From NCBI GenBank assembly GCA_949283935.1, contig CASDUJ010000027.1, positions 22,876 through 86,875 of the forward strand: a stretch of 64,000 bases of DNA. Reading direction: 5' to 3'. The notes beneath the pieces are model-generated. The model was not told where the DNA came from and searched no databases. It saw nothing but the letters and a program-made list of their open reading frames with translations. The stretch's first letter is position 1, and every line of letters starts with the position of its first letter. Position numbers and translations under genes: made by a program. This document shows positions 17,175-25,965 of the stretch, piece by piece. Source of the stretch: an uncultured bacterium (GTDB taxonomy: Bacteria; Cyanobacteriota; Vampirovibrionia; Gastranaerophilales; JAILCC01).

Positions 17175-17835
17175 TACTTTTCAAAATTATGTTTTTGATT
17201 TAGATGGAACTATAATAAATTCTTCTCACGAAGTACTTTTGTGTTTCAAAAAAGCTTTTGAAAAATCAAACTATATAATTCCTCAAGATAGATTCAATTC
17301 AAATGTAATAGGACCTCCATTAAGACAAATTTTAGCTTTAATTGCACCTGAATTAAAAGATGAAAATATAATTTCTGACATAATAAAAAATTTTCGTCAA
17401 ATTTACGATTACGATGAAAATGATGTCAGTGTTTTATATGAAGGTATGTTGGAAATTTTGCAATTGTTGAAGAGTAAAAGTAAAAGGCTTTTTATTGCCA
17501 CATTTAAACCTGAAATTCCTACCCAAAGAATAATTAAACAATTTAAGTTAAATATGTTTGAAGATATTTATACTATTGACAAATCAGGTAAATCATACAC
17601 AAAAGATGAAATGATTTTGGATATAATAAAAAAGCATAATTTGAAGAAAAAAGAAACAGTTATGATAGGAGATGCACCAAGCGATATTATTGCAGGGAAA
17701 AAGGCAGGAGTTTATACTGCAGGAGTTTTGTGGGGATATGGTTCTGACAAAAAAGAACTAATAAAAAATGCTGATATTGTTTTGGAATATGTAAAGGATT
17801 TTAAATGGAAAAAATTAAACTTACAGATTATATAG
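17167..17835 (+). CDS. HAD-superfamily hydrolase (phosphoglycolate phosphatase-like)
   Basis: A 222-residue haloacid-dehalogenase phosphatase: motif I FDLDGTIINSS (nucleophile Asp and acid Asp), motif II IATFKPE region (Thr), a Lys around KSYTKDEM, and motif IV MIGDAPSDIIAGKKAG. The cap between motifs I and II is the small helical type of Gph/beta-phosphoglucomutase relatives. It overlaps both neighbours (8 nt and 31 nt), so it is tightly coupled to the aldolase and the ThDP enzyme, probably dephosphorylating an intermediate made by them. Substrate unknown. Confidence 0.85.
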   Translation: MLDTFQNYVFDLDGTIINSSHEVLLCFKKAFEKSNYIIPQDRFNSNVIGPPLRQILALIAPELKDENIISDIIKNFRQIYDYDENDVSVLYEGMLEILQLLKSKSKRLFIATFKPEIPTQRIIKQFKLNMFEDIYTIDKSGKSYTKDEMILDIIKKHNLKKKETVMIGDAPSDIIAGKKAGVYTAGVLWGYGSDKKELIKNADIVLEYVKDFKWKKLNLQII

Positions 17836-19574
17836 CCAAAAGGTTAAAAGAATATTATTGTGTTGACCATTTTTTTATGGTTTCTGGTGGTGGAGCTATG
17901 CATTTGAATGATAGTTTAGGCAGATTAATTGCTTATACTGCAAATCATCACGAACAAGCTTGTGCAATTGCTGCAGAAGGTTATGCTAGAATTTCTCAAA
18001 AACTTGCAGTTGTTAATGTAACAACTGGTCCTGGAGGATTGAATTGTCTTAACGGTCTTTTTGGTCAATGGACAGATAGTGTTCCGGTTTTGTATATTTC
18101 AGGTCAAGTTAAATATTCAACTACTATGTCTTCTTGCCCAAATCTTTTGCTAAGACAATTAGGAGATCAGGAAGTAGATATAATTTCTGTTGTCAAGCCT
18201 CTTACAAAATATGCCAAAATGGTTACTAATCCAAATGAAATAAAATATCATTTAGACAAAGCAATATACGAAGCTTTGGATGGAAGATTTGGCCCCGTTT
18301 GGCTTGATATTCCAATGAATGTACAAAGTGCTTTAATAGATGAAAAAAATCTTGTGGAATTTATACCTCCTCGTAAAAAAAGTTACGATTTAAAAATAAA
18401 GCAAGTGGAAGAGAAATTGAAATTTGCCAAAAAACCTTTGATTATAGCTGGACATGGAATAAGATTGGCAAATCAAATTAAGACTTTTTGCGAATTTATT
18501 GAAAATACAAATATTCCTGTTGTAACAACTTTCAATGGTTTTGATATTTTGCCTAATAATCACAAAAATTATATAGGAAGAATTGGTACTATTGGGCAAA
18601 GAGCAGGGAATTTTGCTTTGCAAAATGCTGATTTAATTTTGTGTTTGGGGACCAGAAATAACATTAGACAAATAAGTTATAATTGGGAAAATTTTGCTAA
18701 AAATGCTTACAAAATTGTTGTTGATATAGACGATTCTGAATTGTCTAAACCTACTATATCCGGGGATTTGAAAATTAATGCAAATTTAGAAGAATTTTTA
18801 ACCGCATTAAAAAAGATAAAAATAAATAATAATAATGATTGGTTTAGTTTTTGCCACAAATTAAAGGACAAATTTTCTTTTGAAAATTTTAAAGAACAAA
18901 AACAATCTAATAAAGTAATTAACCCATATTATTTTACTTATCTTTTAACTTCTTTGATGAAAGAAAATGATATTTTAGTTATGGCAAATGGTTCAGCTTG
19001 TGTTTGTACATTTCAAAATGCTGTAATTAAATTTAATCAAAGATTTTTACTTAATTCTGGGAATGCTTCTATGGGGTATGCTCTTCCTGCTGCAATAGGG
19101 GCAAGTTATCAAGCTAAAAACCGAAATGTTATTTGTCTTGAAGGTGATGGATCTATTATGATGAATTTGCAAGAATTACAAACTATAGTTTATAACAAAT
19201 TACCAATTAAAATCTTTGTCATAAACAATGAAGGATATTCTTCTATTAGACAAACACAGCGTAATTTTTTCGATGGGCATATGACAGGTTCGGGAATAAA
19301 TAGTGGATTAAGTATGCCAGATTTTTCAAAAATTGGAAAAGCATTTGGACTAAAAACAATGAGAATTTCAAATCCTCAAACTATGGAAAAACAAATTAAA
19401 GAAATTTTAAATGAGAAAAATGCCGTATTGTGCGAAGTTATGGTTGAAAAAGAATATGCTTTCTCTCCAAAGCTTTCATCAAAAAAACTTGAAGATGGCA
19501 CAATGATTTCTGCAAGCTTAGAAGACATGTATCCGTTTTTGTCAAAAGAAGAATACGAAAAATGTATTTTTTAA
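17805..19574 (+). CDS. Thiamine-diphosphate enzyme, acetolactate-synthase-like (YerE-like)
   Basis: A 589-residue ThDP enzyme with the three AHAS domains: pyrimidine-binding N-terminus with catalytic Glu50 (NHHEQACAIAAEGYAR), a central FAD/structural domain and the C-terminal ThDP-Mg motif (LEGDGSIMMN ... VINNEGYSS). In Yersinia, YerE, an AHAS homologue, joins a two-carbon unit from pyruvate to C-4 of CDP-3,6-dideoxy-4-keto-glucose, and its genes sit with rfbG and rfbH, as here. A branched-chain deoxysugar is therefore likely. Ordinary acetolactate synthase is less likely because no small subunit or branched-chain amino-acid genes are near. It starts 31 nt inside the HAD gene. Confidence 0.78.
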   Translation: MEKIKLTDYIAKRLKEYYCVDHFFMVSGGGAMHLNDSLGRLIAYTANHHEQACAIAAEGYARISQKLAVVNVTTGPGGLNCLNGLFGQWTDSVPVLYISGQVKYSTTMSSCPNLLLRQLGDQEVDIISVVKPLTKYAKMVTNPNEIKYHLDKAIYEALDGRFGPVWLDIPMNVQSALIDEKNLVEFIPPRKKSYDLKIKQVEEKLKFAKKPLIIAGHGIRLANQIKTFCEFIENTNIPVVTTFNGFDILPNNHKNYIGRIGTIGQRAGNFALQNADLILCLGTRNNIRQISYNWENFAKNAYKIVVDIDDSELSKPTISGDLKINANLEEFLTALKKIKINNNNDWFSFCHKLKDKFSFENFKEQKQSNKVINPYYFTYLLTSLMKENDILVMANGSACVCTFQNAVIKFNQRFLLNSGNASMGYALPAAIGASYQAKNRNVICLEGDGSIMMNLQELQTIVYNKLPIKIFVINNEGYSSIRQTQRNFFDGHMTGSGINSGLSMPDFSKIGKAFGLKTMRISNPQTMEKQIKEILNEKNAVLCEVMVEKEYAFSPKLSSKKLEDGTMISASLEDMYPFLSKEEYEKCIF

Positions 19575-19644
19575 AATAATTAATATCTTGTTGTGTAATT
19601 GTATTTCTTTTTATTTGCAATTAATTTGTAAAAAGGATAATTAT

Positions 19645-20097
19645 TTGGCTATGAAAGAAATACTTGAAGATTTTAAACAATTTATATTACGTGGAAATGT
19701 TTTTGATATGGCTATAGGCATTATTATTGGAGTAGCTTTTAGTAAAATTGTTGATTCTTTAGTAAAAGACATAATTATGCCTCCAATAGGTCTTATAATT
19801 GGGAAAGTAGATTTTTCAAATTTGTATTTTCAATTGTTTCCTTTGGAAAAACATTATTCTTCTTTAAGTGAAGCTCAAAATGCAGGAGCTGTTACAATTA
19901 ATTATGGAATATTTATTAACACAATTATTAGTTTTTTAATTATAGCTATGACGGTATTTCTTATGGTAAAAGGAATAAATAATTTACAACAAAAAACAAA
20001 CACAAAAGAAAATAATCAAACAAAAAAATGTCCATATTGTTTTAATACAATTAATATTCAAGCTGTTAAATGTCCTTTTTGTACGGCGGATTTGTAA
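19645..20097 (+). CDS. mscL: Large-conductance mechanosensitive channel MscL with C-terminal zinc ribbon
   Basis: Pentameric inner-membrane valve that opens under osmotic downshock. The MscL core is clear: EDFKQFILRGNVFDMAIGII, the first pore helix with VAFSKIVDSLVKDIIMPPIG, and a second helix around INTIISFLIIAMTVFLMVKG. Unusually, after ~20 residues of Asn/Lys/Thr linker it ends with CPYC-x11-CPFC, a zinc-ribbon-like tail. I choose the TTG at 19645 (AGGA 7 nt upstream); ATG 19651 is the alternative and differs by two residues. An upstream in-frame ATG lacks a ribosome site. Confidence 0.9.
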   Translation: MAMKEILEDFKQFILRGNVFDMAIGIIIGVAFSKIVDSLVKDIIMPPIGLIIGKVDFSNLYFQLFPLEKHYSSLSEAQNAGAVTINYGIFINTIISFLIIAMTVFLMVKGINNLQQKTNTKENNQTKKCPYCFNTINIQAVKCPFCTADL

Positions 20098-21327
20098 TTA
20101 TTCATATCTTAAAGCATCAATGGGATTTAATTTTGAAGCTTTAAAAGCAGGATAATATCCAAAAACTACTCCTACAATTCCAGAAAATCCAAAAGAAATT
20201 AAAATAGGTGAAGTAGATATTACTATATTCATACTTGAAAAAATTCCTATAAGTTGAGCTATGATAATTCCTGCTAAAATTCCAATAATTCCTCCGGCTA
20301 ATGAAAGCACTAAAGCTTCTATTAAAAATTGAATTCGAATATCCATACCTTTAGCACCTATTGCCATTCTTATGCCTATTTCTCGTGTTCTTTCCGTTAC
20401 GGATACTAACATTATATTCATTATTCCTATGCCACCTACCAACAAAGAAACTGAAGCAATAGCTCCTAACAAAATTGACATTGTTTGTGAGGCTTTTTTA
20501 ACAGTTTCTAACATTTGTGTAAAATTTCTTACAGTAAAATCATCTTCTTTATTTTTTCCAATATTGTGCCTTTCTCTTAAAATTTCTGTAACTTCGTTTT
20601 GAGCAATTGCTAAATTTTCTGCATCTTTAGCTTGAACAATTATTTGTTTAACTGTTCCAGGAAATTCACTGCCAAAAAGATTTCTTTGAGCTGTTGTTAA
20701 TGGTACAAAAACTGTATCATCTTGATCTTGCCCCATTCCATTTTCGCCTTTAGATTTTAAAAGTCCAATTACTTTAAATGGAACTCCTCCAATTCTAATA
20801 GTTTTATTGACAGGATCCATGTCTCCAAATAAATTTTGCGAAACAGTTTCTCCAATTAAAGTAACTTTTGTATTGTTTTTTAAATCATCATTGCTAAAAC
20901 TTCTTCCACTATTAATTTCCCACAATTGAACTTTTAAATATGCAGGTTCTATTCCATAAATAGTTGTAGACCAGTTTTGATTTGAGTAAACAACTTGTTT
21001 TACTTCTCTTAAAATAGCTGTTGAAATACTTACAGAATCACAATATTTTTGTATTGCTTGAGAATCTTTCATTGTAATGGTGGGCTTTGTGCCTGCTCCA
21101 CCTCTAACTCCACTTGAAGTTGATGTGCCTGATGAAATCATTAATATATTTGAGCCTGTTGATTCTATATCTTTGGAAATTCTTTGTTTTGCACCTTCTC
21201 CTATAGAAAGCATTATGATTACGGCGCTTACACCTATAATTATTCCTAGACTAGTTAAAACCGAGCGCATTTTGTTTATTTTTAACGAACGAAGAGAAAT
21301 TTTTAATGTTGAAGTAAAATCAATCAT
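20098..21327 (-). CDS. macB: MacB-type ABC transporter permease
   Basis: A 409-residue FtsX/MacB permease: an N-terminal helix (TSLGIIIGVSAVIIMLSIGE), a large periplasmic domain (~residues 50-280) and three C-terminal helices, the first beginning SLLVGGIGIMNIMLVSVTER and leading to TREIGIRMAIGA, the MacB signature. It is the membrane part of a tripartite efflux or lipoprotein-type exporter; here the ATPase is a separate protein rather than fused. Start overlaps the ATPase stop by 4 nt. It ends next to the convergent mscL stop with no gap. Macrolide specificity is only by analogy. Confidence 0.92.
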   Translation of the reverse strand: MIDFTSTLKISLRSLKINKMRSVLTSLGIIIGVSAVIIMLSIGEGAKQRISKDIESTGSNILMISSGTSTSSGVRGGAGTKPTITMKDSQAIQKYCDSVSISTAILREVKQVVYSNQNWSTTIYGIEPAYLKVQLWEINSGRSFSNDDLKNNTKVTLIGETVSQNLFGDMDPVNKTIRIGGVPFKVIGLLKSKGENGMGQDQDDTVFVPLTTAQRNLFGSEFPGTVKQIIVQAKDAENLAIAQNEVTEILRERHNIGKNKEDDFTVRNFTQMLETVKKASQTMSILLGAIASVSLLVGGIGIMNIMLVSVTERTREIGIRMAIGAKGMDIRIQFLIEALVLSLAGGIIGILAGIIIAQLIGIFSSMNIVISTSPILISFGFSGIVGVVFGYYPAFKASKLNPIDALRYE

Positions 21328-22010
21328 TTGCGAACCTCATCATTTATTATTTTACCATCTTGAAATCTGACTATTCTTTTACTATATTCTGCTATATCAG
21401 GTTCGTGTGTTACAAGTATTATTGTTTTGTGCGCTTCTTCATTAAGTTTTACAAAAAATTCCATAACTTCTATACTTGTTTTGGTATCTAAATTGCCTGT
21501 AGGTTCATCTGCTAAAATAATAGGAGCATCATTTACAATTGCACGTGCAATTGCTACTCTTTGTTGCTGACCTCCTGACATTTGGTTGGGATGATGATTT
21601 TCTCTCTTTGCCAATCCTACTATTTTCAAAGCTTCTCTAGCTTTTTTGAGTCTTTCTTCTTTTGGAATTCCTTTATAAATCATTGGAAGTTCAACATTTT
21701 CTATAGCTGATGTTCTGGAAATAAGATTAAAACCTTGAAATACAAAGCCAATTTTTATGTTTCGTATTTCTGCTAATTGATCTGAATTAAGTTTCATTAC
21801 ATCAACATTATCAAGAGTGTAGGTTCCTTTTGTAGGTTTGTCTAAACATCCTAAAATATTCATAAATGTTGATTTTCCTGAACCTGATGCTCCCATTATG
21901 GATACAAATTCGCCTTGTTCTACATTTAAAGATACTTTGTCTAATGCATTAAATTTTGTGTCCCCTGTTATGTAAGTTTTTACAATATTTTTGATTTCTA
22001 TTAATGCCAT
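21324..22010 (-). CDS. ABC transporter ATP-binding protein (MacB/LolD type)
   Basis: The 228-residue ATPase has Walker A (GASGSGKST), Q-loop, the signature MSGGQQQRVAIARAI, Walker B with ILADEPTGNLD and the switch His in LVTHEPD. It belongs to the MacB/LolD group that powers mechanotransmission exporters rather than importers. It lies between the adaptor and the permease and directly abuts the MacA-like gene. It should act with the permease at 20098-21327. Confidence 0.95.
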   Translation of the reverse strand: MALIEIKNIVKTYITGDTKFNALDKVSLNVEQGEFVSIMGASGSGKSTFMNILGCLDKPTKGTYTLDNVDVMKLNSDQLAEIRNIKIGFVFQGFNLISRTSAIENVELPMIYKGIPKEERLKKAREALKIVGLAKRENHHPNQMSGGQQQRVAIARAIVNDAPIILADEPTGNLDTKTSIEVMEFFVKLNEEAHKTIILVTHEPDIAEYSKRIVRFQDGKIINDEVRK

Positions 22011-23171
22011 TTAAAACATCCTCATTCGCGGCTTAAATCCTTGTTTTTCATCATCTTCTTTTCTTCCTGTGAGAACTTTCATTCCTTCTTTCAGTTGTTC
22101 TGATATGATTTCACTGTATTCTCCGTCACTAGCCCCTATTTTTATACTTATTCTTTCAGGTTTATTGTTGTTTAGTACCCATATCCCTTGATCTTTGTAT
22201 TTTTTTCCTCCTGTAATTTCAGTTGGGGAAAAGCTTAAAGCTTTTATTGGAACGCTTAAAGCATTTTCTTTTTGGGATGTAATAATTGAAACGTTTGCAG
22301 TCATTCCGGGAATAAGTTTTCCATCTTCATTGTCCACTGTTACAATTACTATGTATGTTACTACGTTTGAAACTGTTGTGGGAGATATTCTTACTTGGGT
22401 TACCTTACCTTTAAAAATGGCATCAGGATATCCATCAAGGGTGTAGTTTACATTTTGACCAGATTTAATTTTTCCTATGTCTGCTTCAGATACACTTACT
22501 TCTATTTGCATTTTTGTTAAATCTTGTGCTACCATGAATAATTCTGGAGTTTGAAAACTTGCTGCAACAGTTTGCCCAACGTCTACTGCTCGTGAAACAA
22601 CTACTCCGTCTACAGGTGAAACAATTTTTGTGTATCTAAGATTGGTTAAGTTGTTTGTTAATGTAGCTTGTGCTTGTGCAATTGCTGCGCTCATTGCATT
22701 TAATTGAGCTAGATTTGCGTAATAAGTTGATTCAGCTAAATCCAAATCACTTTTTGATACATAATTTTTTGTGTATAGCTTTTTGTATCTTTCGTAGTTT
22801 TTTTTGTCAAAATCAAGGGTGCTTTTTATTTTGTTGTAGTTTGCTTGGGCGGCCCACAAATCACCTTGAGCTTTGTCTACTTGTGCTTGAAAAAGGTCTG
22901 GGTCTATTTCAGCTAATAATTGTCCTTGTTTTACTTCTGAATTGTAGTCAACATAAATTTCTTTTATAATACCTGAAATTTGCGAGCCTATATTTACTGT
23001 TTTTACCGGATTAACTGTTCCTGAAGCTTCTACTGCTTGGATAATCGTACGTTTTTTAATTGGTGCACTTGTGTAAATTGAGGCTTGCCCTAGTTTCTTG
23101 CAGCCTATTGTTGTAAATATTATTCCAATTAAAATTATTCCTATTATTGCTAAAATTATCGTTTTTTTCAT
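22011..23171 (-). CDS. macA: MacA-like periplasmic adaptor (HlyD/RND family)
   Basis: Membrane-fusion protein that links the MacB complex to TolC. The 386 residues start with one membrane anchor (AIIGIILIGIIFTTIGC; the Cys may be a weak lipobox), then a lipoyl half-motif (VNIGSQISGIIKEIYVDYNS), a coiled-coil hairpin (residues ~95-165, with repeated KAQGDLWAAQANYNK-like heptads), the second lipoyl half (TKIVSPVDGVVVSRAVDVGQ) and beta-barrel domain (SEADIGKIKSGQNVNYTLDG). It overlaps the upstream TolC-like gene by 4 nt and is next to the ATPase. Confidence 0.93.
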   Translation of the reverse strand: MKKTIILAIIGIILIGIIFTTIGCKKLGQASIYTSAPIKKRTIIQAVEASGTVNPVKTVNIGSQISGIIKEIYVDYNSEVKQGQLLAEIDPDLFQAQVDKAQGDLWAAQANYNKIKSTLDFDKKNYERYKKLYTKNYVSKSDLDLAESTYYANLAQLNAMSAAIAQAQATLTNNLTNLRYTKIVSPVDGVVVSRAVDVGQTVAASFQTPELFMVAQDLTKMQIEVSVSEADIGKIKSGQNVNYTLDGYPDAIFKGKVTQVRISPTTVSNVVTYIVIVTVDNEDGKLIPGMTANVSIITSQKENALSVPIKALSFSPTEITGGKKYKDQGIWVLNNNKPERISIKIGASDGEYSEIISEQLKEGMKVLTGRKEDDEKQGFKPRMRMF

Positions 23172-24628
23172 TTTACCCCCATTGATTTCAAAAATTGTTC
23201 TCTCGCTACATTGTATTTAAATACACTTTGAACAAATTCTAATTGTGCGTTGTTGTAATTTGTTTGAGCATCTTGTAATTCTATAAAATTACCTAACCCT
23301 ACAGTGTAGCGACCGTCTGCGAGTTCAAAATTTTCCAAAGTTTGTTCAACTTTTTGGGCCATTAGCGGAATTCTCTTTTCTAATTGTTTCATATTTACAT
23401 AATAATTTTGAACTTCGAAATAAATATTTTTTTTGGATAAATCTATATTTTCTTCAGCAATTTCATAATATGATTTACCTTCATCAATTCTATATTTTAT
23501 GTCCATAATGTTAACTATAGGAAAATCTAAGCCTGCATATACTCGAAAACCGTTAGAGTCATTATTTTCTGCTTTTCTGAAGTTATAACCTGCACTGGCT
23601 CCAATTTCAGGATAATATGAGCGTTTTACGGCTTTTAATGATTCTTCTGAGGCTTTTAATACTAGTTCTAATGATTTCAGATCAGGCCTATTTTTGTAAG
23701 CTTCTTCTATAGCTTCCCTAACTGATATATTGTATGGTTCAAAATTAAAATCTTGTAAAATATTATGTTTTTCTATTCCTGATGTCAAAATTAATTCAGA
23801 GTTGTTATTTGATAATTCGTTTTTGTAATTTACTTGTATTTCTTTTGGGGTGTAATTTATTGGCTGAAAATTAAAATTTTCTGTGTTTAATATTGAAAAA
23901 TCTGCTGTGTCTGTGTAAAACATTGCATTTGCCAGCTCTATCAATGAATTTTCATATGAATTTTGCGCTTCTAAAAGTTGAATTTGAGCATCTGTATAAT
24001 ATACTTCTGAATTAACTACATCAATTTTTGATTTTAAACCTTCTTCAAAAAGGGCTTTTGTTCTTTCGTAATTTAATTTGTTTATTCTAACAGTTCTTTC
24101 TAATACATCATTATATGCTTTTGCCGCTAAAACTGCGTAATATGCTGTTTTTACTTTGTATGTTGTGTTTAATATCTCATAATTTAAATCATATTGAGCA
24201 CTTTGGTAATTATATTTTTGCATATTAATATTAGCTGTGGTTTTACCAAAATCCCATATTAATTGGTTAACACTTAAATCTAAATCATAATAATTGGAAT
24301 TTTCTGTTCCGTTATTTGTTGTGCGATTGCTGGAAAAATTATAACCGTTACCAGCACCTAATGTTGGAAAATAATCAGATTTGGCTTGCCCCACTCTGCT
24401 TTTTTGTATCTTTACCATGTTTTTGGCTACTTTTATATTAGGATCATTTTGAATTGCGTAGTCTACGCATTCGTCTATTGTGAAAATTTTCTTTTTCTCT
24501 ATTTTGGCTTCTTCTAATTTTGTTTCTTCAGGTTTTTTTTGTTTTTCCTTGTTATCTTGAAGAGCAAATGCAGCGTTGGTATTTATTACCAAAATAACTA
24601 ATATCAAAAGAAATATTCTAAAATTCAT
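23168..24628 (-). CDS. tolC: TolC-family outer-membrane efflux protein
   Basis: Outer-membrane channel of the exporter, 486 residues from the chosen start. It has a signal peptide (MNFRIFLLILVILVINTNAA and cleavage near AFA), the two outer-membrane efflux repeats with YDLNYEILNTTYKVKTAYYA and KNIYFEVQNYYVNMKQLEKR, and the typical GLGNFIELQDAQTNYNNAQL near the end. An earlier in-frame ATG at 24679 exists, but GGGGAT is placed 9 nt before the ATG at 24628 and the signal peptide starts there. First gene of the tolC-macA-ATPase-permease operon. Confidence 0.9.
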   Translation of the reverse strand: MNFRIFLLILVILVINTNAAFALQDNKEKQKKPEETKLEEAKIEKKKIFTIDECVDYAIQNDPNIKVAKNMVKIQKSRVGQAKSDYFPTLGAGNGYNFSSNRTTNNGTENSNYYDLDLSVNQLIWDFGKTTANINMQKYNYQSAQYDLNYEILNTTYKVKTAYYAVLAAKAYNDVLERTVRINKLNYERTKALFEEGLKSKIDVVNSEVYYTDAQIQLLEAQNSYENSLIELANAMFYTDTADFSILNTENFNFQPINYTPKEIQVNYKNELSNNNSELILTSGIEKHNILQDFNFEPYNISVREAIEEAYKNRPDLKSLELVLKASEESLKAVKRSYYPEIGASAGYNFRKAENNDSNGFRVYAGLDFPIVNIMDIKYRIDEGKSYYEIAEENIDLSKKNIYFEVQNYYVNMKQLEKRIPLMAQKVEQTLENFELADGRYTVGLGNFIELQDAQTNYNNAQLEFVQSVFKYNVAREQFLKSMGVK

Positions 24629-24731
24629 GCTGTTCATCCCCGTCAACATTATACATTTATAACGACAATTCAATATCATTCGTTCAAATTATTTCAATTT
24701 CATAGTTGACGTTTAATTATTACAAAATTAT

Positions 24732-25664
24732 TTAACCATCAAAATTAATTTTGTGAATAAGATTTTTCATAACATTGTCAGCATTGTCATTATCTATTTG
24801 ACAAGTACCAGCATTTTCATGTCCGCCTCCACCGTAACTTAGCATTAATTTTCCAATATTAGTTCTTGATGTTTTATTTACAATGGATTTCCCTACTGCA
24901 AAAACTGTGTTTTGTTTTTTTAATCCCCACATACAATGCATTGAAATATTACATTCAGGATACATTGCGTAAATCATAAATCTATTCCCTGCGTATATTA
25001 TTTCTTCATTTCTTAAATCTAAAACTACAAGATTTTCATGTACTTTTGCACATCTTTTTACTTGTTCTTTAAATTTTTCAGTTTGTTCAAAATACAAATC
25101 TATACGTTCTTTTACATCAGGTACATTTAAAATTTCTTCAATTGTATGTTCTTTGCAATAATCAATAAGCGCCATCATTAAAGCATAATTCGAAATCCTA
25201 AATTCTCTAAAACGACCTAACCCTGTACGGGGATCCATCAAATAATTTAGAAGAACCCATTTTTGAGGATTTAGAATTTCATCAATAGAAAATTGAGCAC
25301 TATCAGCTTTGTCTACAGCTGTCATCATTTCTTCCCAATGTTTGGGAAATCTTTCACTGCCTCCATAATAATTATAGACAACTCTTGCCGCAGAAGGTGA
25401 AAGGGGGTCAATTACGTGGTTTTTGGGATGTTCATTTTCCAAACGCATAGTTTCAGAAAAATGATGGTCAAAAACTAATTTTGCCTCAGGAGCATAAGGA
25501 AGATTAGTCATTATGTCATTTGATGTAATTTCTATTAAACCATCTTGGACATCTTTTGGATGAACAAATTTTATGTCATTAATTAAATCTAATTCTTTTA
25601 GCAAAACAGCACAAACCAGTCCATCAAAATCACTTCTTGTTACTAAACGACTTTTTTCCCCCAT
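24732..25664 (-). CDS. DHH-family phosphoesterase
   Basis: A 310-residue DHH-DHHA1 protein. The catalytic metal motifs are SRSDFDGLVCAVL-type (here TRSDFDGLVCAVLL, Asp pair), FDHHFSETM (the DHH motif), the DKADSAQ region and the C-terminal substrate loop SYGGGGHENAGTCQ. Relatives hydrolyse short linear phosphoesters such as nano-RNA, c-di-AMP products or pyrophosphate. Without further domains the substrate is open. The start at 25664 has AGGA 7 nt upstream; a longer frame beginning at 25694 does not. It is preceded by ~160 bp with no gene on the same strand. Confidence 0.85.
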   Translation of the reverse strand: MGEKSRLVTRSDFDGLVCAVLLKELDLINDIKFVHPKDVQDGLIEITSNDIMTNLPYAPEAKLVFDHHFSETMRLENEHPKNHVIDPLSPSAARVVYNYYGGSERFPKHWEEMMTAVDKADSAQFSIDEILNPQKWVLLNYLMDPRTGLGRFREFRISNYALMMALIDYCKEHTIEEILNVPDVKERIDLYFEQTEKFKEQVKRCAKVHENLVVLDLRNEEIIYAGNRFMIYAMYPECNISMHCMWGLKKQNTVFAVGKSIVNKTSRTNIGKLMLSYGGGGHENAGTCQIDNDNADNVMKNLIHKINFDG

Positions 25665-25825
25665 TATGATTTCCTTTTGTTGCATTCTTAACATTTAATA
25701 ATCCACATTTTCTATATTTATATATTATATGGTTTGATAAAAATTAGCAACTTTTTTGCCATATTATCTTTTTTAATTTATTATATAGTAATAGAAATTA
25801 ATATAAATGGAGAGGATATATAATA

Positions 25826-25933
25826 ATGCTAGAATTTTTTAGACGAAATCAAAAAGCAGTTATTTTATTTATTGTTTTAGTTTTTGGCTTTTGGACAATA
25901 GGTATGGCCTTATTACCACTTCTTTTTAATTAA
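25826..25933 (+). CDS. Small single-pass membrane protein (35 residues)
   Basis: A 35-codon frame too short for standard ORF calls. It starts after GGAGAGG (25809-25815, 10 nt spacing) and encodes MLEFFRRNQKAVILFIVLVF followed by a further hydrophobic stretch with Trp. The Arg/Lys-rich start then a ~22-residue hydrophobic segment resembles the N-terminal anchor of PpiD/SurA-type SurA_N_3 proteins, but no chaperone domain follows. It precedes the M23 peptidase gene by 32 nt on the same strand and may be cotranscribed with it. Function unknown. Confidence 0.6.
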   Translation: MLEFFRRNQKAVILFIVLVFGFWTIGMALLPLLFN

Positions 25934-25965
25934 AATTTTTACATTTAAATTTGGGGATAGCTGTT

